A stretch of 64,000 nucleotides of DNA, taken from positions 310,001-374,000 of the forward strand of contig OZ245730.1 of NCBI GenBank assembly GCA_965227145.1, read 5' to 3'. Below the pieces are notes generated by a model. That model worked only from the letters and a program-made list of their open reading frames with translations. It had not been told where the DNA came from and did no database searches. Made by a program: the position numbers and the translations under genes. Of the stretch, positions 1 through 10,700 are shown piece by piece. Source of the stretch: JACKAQ01 sp965227145 (lineage in GTDB: Bacteria; Calditrichota; Calditrichia; RBG-13-44-9; J075). Each line of letters starts with the position of its first letter. The first letter of the stretch is position 1.

Positions 1-2185
1 CGCTGGCAGTGCTGTTGATGTCCCAATCGAAAAACAGCCCGGCGTGCAGGTTGTTCAGCGCAGTGGCGTTGTTGTTAAAAATGGTGTAATGAAAAATTAC
101 GAAATCCTGGTTTTCCGTGCGGTTATCGGCATACGATTTTTGAAGAACGCTGATGCCCAACGGCGTTGCAGCCAGCGAATCGGTGAGCAAAATGGCACCT
201 TCTTCGTTGGAAAATGCGCCGGGGGAAACCACGCTCAAATCTTCGCCGGTGGCGGGCAGAAAATCATCGTCTTGTGTGCTGCCGTCGGCGCCGCGAATGC
301 AGTCGGAAACCGTGCCGGTTCCGGTGCCGATCATCAATCCGCCTTCGAACAGATAACCGTTGGAATTATACACAAATCCCACGCCCGGCGTGCCGTCGAA
401 TCCGGTGAAACCGATGTTGCCCTGCGTGGTGATGGATGTTTGCAAAATTCCGGTGTTGTGCGATGCGAAACTCGGCGGCGTAACAGTCAGTGTGAAAAAA
501 TCGCGATCGCTGTAGGTGCCGTCGCTGATATCCAGAAAAAAGCGCAGCACGTGCCCGTTGGTTGCGGCGGCGCTGACGCTGAACTGGAAATTGCCGGTGA
601 GCACATCGTTGCTGTTCATCGCACCTAAATTTGCAATTTCTGATGTGACGGAAACGAGGTTGTCATCGCTGCTCAGCGTAACGGAAACGTTGCCGGATGC
701 GGCGAGATAGTTGATAAATTCCAGCGTCAAATCGATGGTTTCGCCAGCGTCAACAATGCCGTCGCTGCCGCTATCGGTGAATGAAACATCGCTCAGCCGG
801 ATCGCCGGAATCGAGAAATCGGTAACTGCCCGCAGCGCGTTGATGCGCCCCTTTCCCGTCAATCCGGAAATGCCGGGATTCGCCGCGTCAATCGGATCGC
901 AGGTGACCCGGATTTGCTCGCGCAATTGGTCAACCGTGTAACCGGGATTCGCGGTTTTCACCAATCCCGCCAATCCTGCGGCCATCGGGCTGGCCATCGA
1001 AGTTCCCGAATAAGATGATGAATATGTGTTGTTCGGCGTTGTGCTGAAAATGCTGACGCCCGGTGCAAACACATCCACCGTAACGCCGTAATTGGAAAAA
1101 CCGGGTTTTGCATCGCTGGTTTTGTTGGTTGCGCCAACTGCCAAAACGTGGTTGTAATTGGAGGGATAATGTGGCAATGCATCGTTATTTGAACCGGCGT
1201 TACCGGCTGCCGCGACAATCAGCACGTTGTTGGCGTAGGCAAAATTGATCACATCCTGCTCCAGCCGCGAGGCATTTCCGGCACCGCCCCAACTGCAATT
1301 GATGATGTCTGCGCCGTTCGCAACGGCATAGCTGATGCCGTCGTATCCAAATTGAACGATGCGATCCGCGGTCGGGCTGGCGGCGCAAATACCCATAATT
1401 TCGCAGTTCCAGCTGATGCTGCTCACGCCGATGCCGTTGTTCGTGACGCCGCCGGCAGTGCCCGAAACGTGGGTGCCGTGTCCGGCGCTTTGCGGTGTGT
1501 TGGACAATCCGGTGGGATCGTTGCTGCTGTTCGCAAAATTCCAGCCGCGAATGTCGTCCACAAATCCGTTGGCGTCGTCATCGATGCCGTTTCCGGCGAT
1601 TTCACCCGGATTTGTCCAGATGTTGGTTACCAAATCTTCGTGATCCCAATCGGTGCCGCCGTCAACCACGGCGATAACAACGCTGCCCTGCTCGCCTTTT
1701 ACCACATCCCAGGCTTGCGACGCCTGAACCTGGGGAAACTGGCTCATCGCAGCGTATTGCGGATCATTCGGCGTATCCGCCAGCGGATAGGTGTATTTCG
1801 GTTCGGCATATTCGATGTTCGGATCGGCGGTCAGCGCTGCCGCAATCTGTTGCGGATCGGCATCGCCGCGATAACTTACGTTATAAATGCTTTCGATTGA
1901 AACGGGATTGGCAAGTCCGCTGTGCATTGCTCGCGATGGCAACATCTGGCGGAATTCGATGACCCCGATTTCCCGGAATCGCTCGTCCAGCGAAGCAATG
2001 CCCGTTGCCGCTGCCCGCTCGCCAAATTGCATGCCATTTTTAAATTTCACGACTATCATGCCGGGAACGACACCCTGCCCGGATTGTTCGTTCATTTTTA
2101 CAGCCGATTCAACATTTCCACGGGCAAACATTGCGCCGGTTAGCAGCAAGCAGCCCATCGCGATTCGAACAAAAATTTGTGCCAT
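1..2185 (-). CDS. Secreted subtilisin-like serine protease (S8), C-terminus beyond window
   Basis: The frame is open from an ATG at 2185 to the window edge (about 728 codons, no stop), so the gene is cut at its C-terminus. Residues 1-23 form a signal peptide (MAQIFVRIAMGCLLLTGAMF). A propeptide-like region follows, with VPGMIVVKFKNG, and then the subtilase domain. The catalytic triad is complete: Asp175 in VVDGGTDWDHEDL, His236 in GHGTHVSGTAGG, Ser396 in GTSMASPMAAG, and an oxyanion-hole-type Asn occurs in AAAGNAGSNND. After residue 430 there are beta-rich modules of the kind seen in secreted proteases of the FCB group. The expected role is extracellular or cell-surface protein degradation. 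A terminator-like hairpin at 2300-2329 separates it from the upstream gene, so it probably has its own promoter in 2186-2299. Family call is firm; substrate and the missing C-terminal sorting domain are unknown. Confidence 0.95.
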   Translation of the reverse strand, partial: MAQIFVRIAMGCLLLTGAMFARGNVESAVKMNEQSGQGVVPGMIVVKFKNGMQFGERAAATGIASLDERFREIGVIEFRQMLPSRAMHSGLANPVSIESIYNVSYRGDADPQQIAAALTADPNIEYAEPKYTYPLADTPNDPQYAAMSQFPQVQASQAWDVVKGEQGSVVIAVVDGGTDWDHEDLVTNIWTNPGEIAGNGIDDDANGFVDDIRGWNFANSSNDPTGLSNTPQSAGHGTHVSGTAGGVTNNGIGVSSISWNCEIMGICAASPTADRIVQFGYDGISYAVANGADIINCSWGGAGNASRLEQDVINFAYANNVLIVAAAGNAGSNNDALPHYPSNYNHVLAVGATNKTSDAKPGFSNYGVTVDVFAPGVSIFSTTPNNTYSSSYSGTSMASPMAAGLAGLVKTANPGYTVDQLREQIRVTCDPIDAANPGISGLTGKGRINALRAVTDFSIPAIRLSDVSFTDSGSDGIVDAGETIDLTLEFINYLAASGNVSVTLSSDDNLVSVTSEIANLGAMNSNDVLTGNFQFSVSAAATNGHVLRFFLDISDGTYSDRDFFTLTVTPPSFASHNTGILQTSITTQGNIGFTGFDGTPGVGFVYNSNGYLFEGGLMIGTGTGTVSDCIRGADGSTQDDDFLPATGEDLSVVSPGAFSNEEGAILLTDSLAATPLGISVLQKSYADNRTENQDFVIFHYTIFNNNATALNNLHAGLFFDWDINSTAS

Positions 2186-2299
2186 TCAATAACCCTTTCC
2201 ATCGAAAAACCAATATGAAATGTAAAATTAATCGATAAAAATACACAGTATCGAAAACGAATCAAAATATAATTCCGGTGAAAATGCCCCAAAAATACA

Positions 2300-2329
2300 A
2301 ACGCCGACGGGGATGCAACCGTCGGCGTT
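2300..2329 (-). terminator. Intrinsic terminator after the TonB-C/TPR gene
   Basis: An 11-bp perfect stem (AACGCCGACGG with CCGTCGGCGTT) closes an 8-base loop. On the minus strand it is followed by TGTATTTTT. It lies 42 bases past the stop of the gene at 2371-4227. Confidence 0.75.
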
Positions 2330-2370
2330 CGCGCTTAGCTTAGGAAGGAGAAGTGTTTGACGCTTGTTTC

Positions 2371-4227
2371 TTAAAATGCCATGACTTCCAGCGATTTAAA
2401 ACGAACCGGATCGCCATTGAAGGTTGCCGGTTTGTAGCGATATTTTCTAAACGATTCCATCGCGATTTGGTTCAAATGTTGATCATCTGCGCCGTTTACC
2501 AGCGTAACGGATGTTACTTCGCCGTTGGTGTCCACCACGCATTCAGCCAAAACCATTGTTACGCCTTCTTTTTTCTTCGCCGTTTTTTTGGCGATTTCCG
2601 GCTTGTTTTTTTGAACGTAATGTTTTTTTCCGCCGTCAATCAGCGTTTCTTCGACCAGTTTGATTGGCGCGGGTGCGGCAACCAGTTCGATTCCCAGTTC
2701 AGATGTTGTGCCGGAATTATCGATTGCAGATTTCGGCGCAGTGACGGCACCGGTGATTTCTTTCTCATTCCGGTTTTTGCTTTCAGCCTGCACCGGAGCA
2801 TTGTCTTTTTGCATTTCACGAATCGCCTGCAGCTTTTGCTGTTCGGAGCGAATTTCGCTTTTCAGGCGTTCCATTTCCTGTCTCAGTTTGTTCACATCGG
2901 TTTTTGCTTTAGCCAGTTGCGAAAGTTTTTGCAGGCGTTCGTCCAGTTGGCGCAATTCCAGCGCGCGATTGATCTGCTCGGCAATCACCGGATCATCCGG
3001 GGTAATCTGGCGGATTTTCTGAAAATGATCCACAGCCATTTCGTACTGATTGGCATCGAGCGCGTTTTCCGCCATTTCAAAATAATGAGTTACAATTTGT
3101 TCGCGCAGCGCCAGCGCCATGCTGTAATCCGCGCGTTCAGCCAAAATATCGTTGATATACAATACTGCGTTGTCATGTTCAGGCGTGAGATAACGTTTTT
3201 GTTTGTAAGCGACGGTTGCGCGTTCCATCAATTTGTGCAATTTATCCTGCACCAGATTTTCTTTTTCCTGCAGTTTGTCCAACGCTTCCAGCCGGTTTTT
3301 TACGATGCTGATTCGCGGGTCCAGCGGATATTTTAACGCAAACAGTTCGTATTGGGCTTTGGCTTTGCGAAAATCGTTCGCATGAAACAGCTCTTCAGCG
3401 CGTTCGAAACGGACGGTTTGGGTGTATTTGGGATAGACAAATCCGTAAAATCCGGTTGCTGCCAAAACCAGCAGTGCAACGGCAACGCCATATTTCCGGG
3501 CAGAAATTTTCCACCACGGTGTTTCGTCATAATCGGGATCGATGATCGGGTAAAGCTGCGGCTGTTCGCGCTGAAATGTTTGATCATCCACCGGCTCGGT
3601 CTTTTTGGGCGCCGGCGTTTCGGTTTTGGCGCGTTCTTTCAGCGCTTCCAATTTCGATTCAATCAGGCTGGATAGCGCGTTTTCGTCAATCTTTTCATCA
3701 GTTTTTGGCTGTTCCTGGGCAAACTCGCCAAACATCCGGCGGGAACGCCCGGCTATTTTTACTTTCGGCTCAGCCTCAATGGTTTGCGGATTCACCGGCA
3801 GTGTCGGTTTTGGTGCTGCTTTTTCCGCAACCGGGGTTTCAACGATTGTCGGTTTTTGCTCGATTACCGCTGATTCAACGATTGTCGGTTTTTGCTCGAT
3901 TATCGCTGATTCAACAACTGGCGGTTTTTTCTCAGTTACCGGCTGTTTTGCTGTGACCGGTTTCGGCTGTGGTGCAGCGCTTTTTTGCGTCATCGCCGGT
4001 TGTGATTGTACCACCGGTTCGGTTTTCGGCGCAGCGTTGTTGGTTGCACTGGCAGCCGCAGCCGATTTTGCTGCTTCACCGGACGGCAATTGCAAATGAT
4101 TGTGCATATCCAGCACAATTACGCTTTGCATGCCGTGGATGGTGCAGATTTTCGTCCGCAGATGCCGTTTGCAGCGCGTGCAGTAAAATCCGATTTTGCC
4201 ATTTTTTTGCGAATCATGTGTATTCAT
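2371..4227 (-). CDS. Zinc-ribbon / TM / TPR protein with TonB-type C-terminal domain
   Basis: 618 residues from the ATG at 4227, chosen because GGGAG sits about 7 bases upstream; a GTG at 4251 in the same frame has no such site. The N-terminus carries CTRCKRHLRTKICTIHG, a CxxC...CxxH zinc-ribbon-like motif at about 16-32. Residues 50-235 are low-complexity, rich in Ala/Pro/Glu, and include two tandem copies of an EQKPTIVE unit. One membrane segment lies at about 246-265. TPR-like helices follow (about 270-435), then a Gln/Lys-rich coiled coil (about 440-490), and a C-terminal domain (about 555-618, DTNGEVTSVTLVNG, YRYKPATFNGDPV) of the TonB C-terminal/energy-transducer type. Such a layout fits an inner-membrane protein spanning the periplasm, but no ExbBD is nearby and the usual TonB proline spacer is on the cytoplasmic side of the membrane segment. 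Function not established. Confidence 0.85.
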   Translation of the reverse strand: MNTHDSQKNGKIGFYCTRCKRHLRTKICTIHGMQSVIVLDMHNHLQLPSGEAAKSAAAASATNNAAPKTEPVVQSQPAMTQKSAAPQPKPVTAKQPVTEKKPPVVESAIIEQKPTIVESAVIEQKPTIVETPVAEKAAPKPTLPVNPQTIEAEPKVKIAGRSRRMFGEFAQEQPKTDEKIDENALSSLIESKLEALKERAKTETPAPKKTEPVDDQTFQREQPQLYPIIDPDYDETPWWKISARKYGVAVALLVLAATGFYGFVYPKYTQTVRFERAEELFHANDFRKAKAQYELFALKYPLDPRISIVKNRLEALDKLQEKENLVQDKLHKLMERATVAYKQKRYLTPEHDNAVLYINDILAERADYSMALALREQIVTHYFEMAENALDANQYEMAVDHFQKIRQITPDDPVIAEQINRALELRQLDERLQKLSQLAKAKTDVNKLRQEMERLKSEIRSEQQKLQAIREMQKDNAPVQAESKNRNEKEITGAVTAPKSAIDNSGTTSELGIELVAAPAPIKLVEETLIDGGKKHYVQKNKPEIAKKTAKKKEGVTMVLAECVVDTNGEVTSVTLVNGADDQHLNQIAMESFRKYRYKPATFNGDPVRFKSLEVMAF

Positions 4228-4777
4228 TTTGACACTCCCTTGGTAAAACACTCCTGTCGAACGTTGTTCGATGGATGACGCTTTTTATTTCTCTCGATTC
4301 AGAGACGTTTTCATATTTCAACAAAGAACATTGCAAGCACCGTTCCAAATGCTGAACTAATTGTCGTTATTTTTCGAACAAAGTTGATCCGCGACAGGGA
4401 AACAAAGTAGTAACTCATGATAATATTCATACGAATTGTATATTGTTTAGTGCTTAAAATGTTGTTATTTATCGACTTGTTGCCATTTTCCCGATAAGAT
4501 AACGAATAAATATTAATCATTTATGCATATCGCGTTTCGGCAACAGATCAATTTTTTCTGAAAATAATATTTGAAAATGTTAGGTTGGCAACCGGCAACG
4601 GACGCAATATTATGCGATGCCGCAACATCTGTTTTGGAATTGTGTGCAATAAATTCCCATTTTTTGGATAATTTTTTTGGAGAGGGGAGATGCACGCGTT
4701 AGAAATATCGGGAGTGGTCATAAAAAAAGGGCGATCGGTGAATCGCCCTTTGCATATTTAAGCTGTAATGTTCACAT
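4228..4777. other. Intergenic stretch, no gene seen
   Basis: This AT-rich 550-base gap holds the promoter region of the minus-strand gene starting at 4227 and, at its far end, the terminator of the giant gene. A perfect dyad TCGAACGTTGTTCGA (4257-4271) lies about 30 bases upstream of the start codon and could be an operator. Short open frames here have no ribosome-binding site and no recognisable composition. Confidence 0.5.
4726..4751 (-). terminator. Intrinsic terminator of the lamin-tail gene
   Basis: A 10-bp perfect stem (AAAGGGCGAT with ATCGCCCTTT) closes a 6-base loop and runs into TTTTTTT on the minus strand, 26 bases after the stop codon at 4778. Confidence 0.9.
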
Positions 4778-7700
4778 CTATTTCAACACTGTGCCAACCA
4801 CGATTGGCGCGAGCTTGCTTTTCTTTTTGCCGGAAACCGGTTCAATCACTTCGAGGTGGCAAACGTAAGTGCCCAGCGGCACCAGTTCGTTCAGCTCATC
4901 GCGTCCGTTCCATTCGAAAGTGCGCTCAACCAGTGCGGCGGTTTCGTCCAGCAACGTGCTGACGAGTCTGCCGCCGAGATCGAAAATCCGCACAGTCACC
5001 TGATTGTTGACCGCCGCAGCGTTGTAGCTGATTTCGATGGTTTCGCCGCGATCGGGCACAAACGGGTGCGGTTCCACCCGCAGGCTCACGTTGTCCAGCG
5101 AGGGGTTGTAATCGGGATCGAGCCGGATCTGATCCTGATAAGTGGTGAGCAACTGAAATATGGAATCGCCCTGGCTGACGAACAATCCGCTGACGCCTTC
5201 CGCCAGAATACGGTCGTTTACGTTAAACTGGCTCAAATCCAGCCGAGCGGTATCCCAAACGCGAACGCTGGTGCTGCCGCGCCCGTCGCTGATTTCCAGC
5301 GTGCTGCCGCCACCGGCGGAAAATTTCTCGATGACCACACCTTCGGTGGCAACCAATGTGCCGTCCCAACGGGTGGAATTGGCTTCGCTGTTGCTCAATG
5401 GCAATGCGGCTGGCAACTGTTGTTCTTCGGCGATGAGCGTGCTGCTCGTGTATTCAACTTCGGTGACGCCGTTGAATTCCGTCACGCTGCCAACGATGCG
5501 CACCAGATTTCCGCGCTGGATGTTGGTGTCCCAACCGAATCGGAAGAGCTGCACACCGCGCCCGGATTCATCCTGCACGTATGCGGATGTAACCGAATCG
5601 CCGCTGGATACGGTTTCCCGCAGCAACCCGACACCGATGGTGACCGTGCCGCGCAAGTTGACCGCGCTGAACTGGCGTGAATCGGTTTGCAAATCGTAAA
5701 TCAACTGGCGACCGCCGCTGCCGACCGTCACGCGACCGGGGCGTTCTGTGAGGCGCAGGCTGCCGTTGTTGCCGGCGGTGCGCACCCAGATATAGGAATC
5801 CATAGATTCGGAAGGCGCCGCCAGCGGTTCAAAACTGACGCTGAGCGTATCGCCGTTTTCGATAATCACATCGTTAATTCTGACATACAGGTTGGAAAAC
5901 AACGCCGAACCGCTTTCGATTTGGGATGCCGGAACCGGCTCGCCATTCAGCAAAGCGGTTGCCTGAACGGTTGATTTTTCAACCGATGATGCGATCACCT
6001 GTCCCCACAGTGATGGCAGTTCAATTTGCACGGTAGCTATCGTGTCGTCTATCGTGCCGAAAAGGTTGACGGTGAAATTTTGATAAATGGAATCCGTTTG
6101 CACAACGTTTACCGGCACCTGCACCAGACCGCTGCCGTCTGCGCGGGCGGTTTTTCCGGGGATGATAATTTCATCCTGATAGCCCGGCACAATTTGCACG
6201 GTATTGTTGAAAACATCCGCAACGCCCTGCACGGAAATGGTATCGCCGATGCTGAATCCGCTGATGTTAAGCTCAGTCGTATCCCAAACGCGAACGAGCA
6301 CGGTGCCCTGTTCGTCGCGCAGTGTGATGTTTGTGCCGCCGCCAACGCCGGTTGCGACATCCTCAACTTCGCCGACCACTTTGGTGTATGTGCCTTCGTA
6401 AGCCACTTCGTTTGCTAGTCCGCTGCGCACAAAGCGTGCGGCAGGCAACGGTGCAGTTTCTGCAATGAGCGTGGTTGTAAAATCGGTAATTTCGGTGACG
6501 CCGCTAAATTCTGTTACCGTTCCGCTGACGCGCAATTTTTTGAATCGATCGATATTTTGCGATGCCACCGGCGGATCAAAATTGAACAGGTTGATGCCTT
6601 TGCCGGATTCATCCTGAATATACGCATCCAAACGGGTGGTGATGATGACACTCGCGCCGAGCGTAACCACGCCTTCGATGGTCACCTGCTGACCGTCGAA
6701 AAACGATACATTATCCTGAATGGTGGCGATGGGCAGCACGCCGTCCACCGCGCCGACAACATAAAAATTGCCGGAATTGCTGGCGGATTTGCCCTCGTTA
6801 TCGATGGCTGTGACGGAAAATTGCACGAGCGCGGCGTTTAATTGCTCGGGAATTGTTGCGGAGAATGTATTGCCGCCGTCGTTTGTCATCGGCAGCGAAA
6901 GGGTGACGCCGCCATTCACCAAATAATTGAGGGTTGCGCTGGCGATCGAACCATCCGTATCAATCGCTTCGGCGGTGACGGTTACTGCGTCGCTGGCGGT
7001 TGGTTGCTCGGGTGAAAACGCCACGTTTTCGACAACCGGAGCGCCGGGCAGCGGCACTTCGCCGGGATTGGGCGCGCCGATCACAAATGATTGCGCGAGA
7101 TTTTCGCTCATTTCATCGTGTCCGGTGATGCCGTTTCCACCGAGCTGCACTTCGCCGTATTCCAGAATAACGGTGCGCTGGATCGTTTCGCCAAATCCGT
7201 GCGGCTGGTCTGACGATGCTGAAATCTGGCTGGCGATCGGCGTATCATTTAAATAGGTGGATGGGCTGCTGTCCGCGTCCGGTCCGTCGATGCTGACGCC
7301 GGATTTGTCCACGCCTTCGGCTTTATCGCCCCAAACGAGGTAGTCCGCATCCTGCACCAAATCGCTCTGTCCGTCCCAAAAATAGAGCACAACCATTTCG
7401 CCGGTGTTGGTCAGTCCGCCCTGCCCGGCGATGCTGCCGGAAAACGCTTCGCGCATATTCGGGATCGAACCGTCGGTTTCGAACAATTCGTAAGTGGGTG
7501 CCACAGAGTAGGTGCTGATAAATCCGGCACCGCTCATGGCGATGGTTTGCACTTCGTTTGCCGCAATCGTTGCGCCATCGGGGAATCTCGCATGAAAATC
7601 GCCAAAGGTGCCGCCGCCGGCGTTATCGCCCGTAACGATGTTATAATAATAGGCGTTACCGCCGGGAAAAGTGGCGTCAGTCAGATAATAATCGGATAAA

Positions 7701-10700
7701 TCGATGGCTTGTCCGGTCGGGTTGAAAATTTCCACAAACTCGCCTTCGGTGGGCACAACTGCTAATTCGGTGATCAGCAAATGCGCCGCGCCCGGCTCCG
7801 CATCGGTGACGGTAAAGCTACGGATCGGCGAATCGGACACTGCGCTGCTGTCATCCGTTGCGCTGATAAAATAGCTCACGCTGGTGCCGTCGGGCTGCCC
7901 GGGAATTTGCGCTTCGTATGAATCGCCGCCGGTGTTGCTCATCGGAACGCTCGAAAATCCAGATCCGTTGAGTGAAAAAACCAGATTCACCGCGCTGACC
8001 TGGCTGTCATCGGTGACATCGGCGGAAATGGTCACGGTTTCGTCGGGTTTCGGCAGCGTCGGCGATTGGCTGATGTTGCTGATCACCGGCGGAATATTTC
8101 CGCTGATGCCGCCAACCAGTTCACTTTGCACGCTGGGTGCAAGCTGCGCTGCGCCGCTGAAAATATCCATCACCGCGCTGATGGTCAGTCCCTGCCCGAC
8201 GCTAAAACTGCTGACGTCGATGCCGGTGGTGCCCCAAACGCGGATGAGCACATCGCCGCTGCCATCGTTGATGGTAATGTTGGTTGCATCGCTAAACGAT
8301 GCAATATTGCTGATTGTGCCGGCAGTTTGCACATAAGTGCCTTCGAGTGCGGTATTTCCGGCACCGGATGTTGTTAGCACCAGCGGTTCCGGCAATGCGT
8401 TTCCGGTGGAAATCAGCTCGATCGAAAAATCGGTGATTTCCGTAACACCCTGAAATTCCTCCACCGTTCCGGTGATGCGCAGGCGGTTGCCGCGAGCGAG
8501 CAGCGCGTCCGGCGGATTGTTGCTGAACAGGTTGATGCCGCGCCCGGATTCATCCTGAATGTAGGCATCCGTGCGGGTGGTGATGGTTGTGCCGCCCGCC
8601 AGCGTGATAATGCCTTCCACCGTGACGGTGGTGAACGCGCTCGGATTCGTTTGAATATCGGCGATTGCGGTAATTTGCAGCGAAGGCAGGGTGTAACTGA
8701 ATGTGTCGCTGAGCGCAGTTGCGCCACTGTCGTCGATGGCTTTCACAAAATAATCGACGGTTGCACCGCCTGCCTGCCCGGGAACAAATGCCGCATAACG
8801 ATCCGCACCGATGAAATTCATGGCGAGGCTGTCAAATGCTGCGTCGTCCACCGCGTAAAACAGTTGGCGAACCGGGACTGAGCTGTCATCCGTGATGGTC
8901 GCGATCACCTGCACATCTTGTCCGGCATCAGGTTCTGCGGGCGATTGCGTCACGCTCACAATTTCCGGCGGCAGGTTCAGTTGCGGATCGACAACCGTGT
9001 ATGAATTGGTTGATGAAAGCGTGGTTTCACCCGCGTTGTCTGTGGCTTTGATATAATATTCAACGGTAGTTCCGGCAACCTGTCCGGCGATGGTTGCGGC
9101 GTATGTGTCGCCGCCGGTGTTGCCCATCGCGGTGCTGTCGAACGCTGCGCTGTTGATCGCGAAAAAGAGCTTTGCGTCGCTGACGGTGTCGTCATCGGTG
9201 ATGTCCGCCTGAACCGATACTTCTGTTCCGGAAGTCGGGTTTGCCGGACTCTGCAAAATATTGCTGATCACCGGTGCGGCGTTCACGGTGCCTTCCACTA
9301 ATTCGTCGGCGTAGCCGGGCGTGAGCTGGCTGGCGCTGTTGAAAATGTCCATCACCGCGGAAACGGTCAGTTCCTCGCCAACGGCAAATTCACTCAAATC
9401 GATGCCGGTGGTGTTCCACACCCGGACGGTCAGCGCGCCGCTGCCATCATTAATAATGATATCCGTTCCGGTTGTGCCCGGCGTAATTTCTGAAATTTGT
9501 CCGGCGGAGCGAACGTAAGCACCTTCCAGTTCGATATTTCCGGCGTCGCCGGTGCTCAATTGCAATGGCGATGGCAATGGATTTCCGGTAGAAACCAGTT
9601 GAATTGAATAATCGACAATTTCGGTAACGCCGCCAAATTCCGTCACGCGCCCGATAAGTTGCACGCGATTGCCGCGAACCAGCAGCGGGTCCGGTGCATT
9701 TTGGCTGAAAATGTTGATGCCGCGCCCGGATTCATCCTGAACGTAGGCGTCCGTCCGCATGTCGATGGTGATGCCCGCACCGAGCGTAACGATGCCTTCC
9801 ACCAAAACCACATCGAATGCGGAAGGATTGGATTGGATATCGGCGATTTGGGTGGCTGAGCCGGGCACGTCATAAGTTGAAATTAGGGTTTGGCGGGTGT
9901 TGCTTTCGTCGTCTGTCGCTTCGAGGTAATATTGCACCTCGGTATCGCCCGGTTGCCCGGAAATGGTTGCAGTGTAAGTGTTTCCGGTTGTGTTGCTCAT
10001 GGCTGTTGCGTTAAACGTGCCGCCGTCGATCGACAAAAATAATTGGGCGGAAGCTACCGTTCCGTCGTCGGTGATATCTGCAGAAATGGATACGGCTTCG
10101 TTGGGAAACGGATACAGCGGATCGCGGGAAACGCTGCCGATTACCGGCGCTGTGCCGCCGCTGCCGCTCGGTCCGCTGCCCGGATTGGGCGTTGCTGCGG
10201 AAAAGGAGGTCGCCAAATCTTCGCTGGTTTCGTTGTTCCCGGTGATGCCGTTACCGCCGGAAACGGTTTCGCCGTTTTCGATAAGGGTGGTGCGCTGGCT
10301 GGATTCGCCAAAATCGTGCGGTTGTCCATTGACAATTGAAATTTGCGCCGCCGTTCCGGTATCCGCCAAATAGGTCGATGGCGTCGTGTCCGCATCCGGT
10401 CCGTCGATGGAAACGCCGGTTTTGTCCACCGCTTCGTCTTTATCGCCCCAAACCACGTAATCGATATCCTGCACCAAATCGCTCTGCCCGTCCCAGCTAT
10501 ACAAAATGACGATTTCGCCGGCGTTGCTGAGCGTTGCGTTTGCCGCAATCGATCCGCCGAAAGCCTCGCGCATATTTGGCACAGAAGCATCCGTTTCGAT
10601 CATTTCATAAGTGGGATTTACGCTATATGTGCTGTTGAACGCGGTTGCGCTGAGGGCGATTAACTGGAATTCCCCCGGCGCAATACTCGCGCCATCGGGA

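Noticed and set aside
2353..3336. Long open frame on the plus strand opposite the TonB-C/TPR gene
   Set aside because: It is rich in Phe, Cys and His as expected for the antisense of a Gln/Glu/Lys-rich gene, has no ribosome-binding site and no family resemblance.
4257..4271. TCGAACGTTGTTCGA as a LexA-type SOS box
   Set aside because: The centre is three bases where the Gram-positive-type box needs four, and the gene next to it has no link to DNA repair; kept only as a possible operator.
4311..4520. 69-codon minus-strand frame in the intergenic region
   Set aside because: No ribosome-binding site, low-complexity Ile/Asn composition from AT-rich DNA, no recognisable motif.
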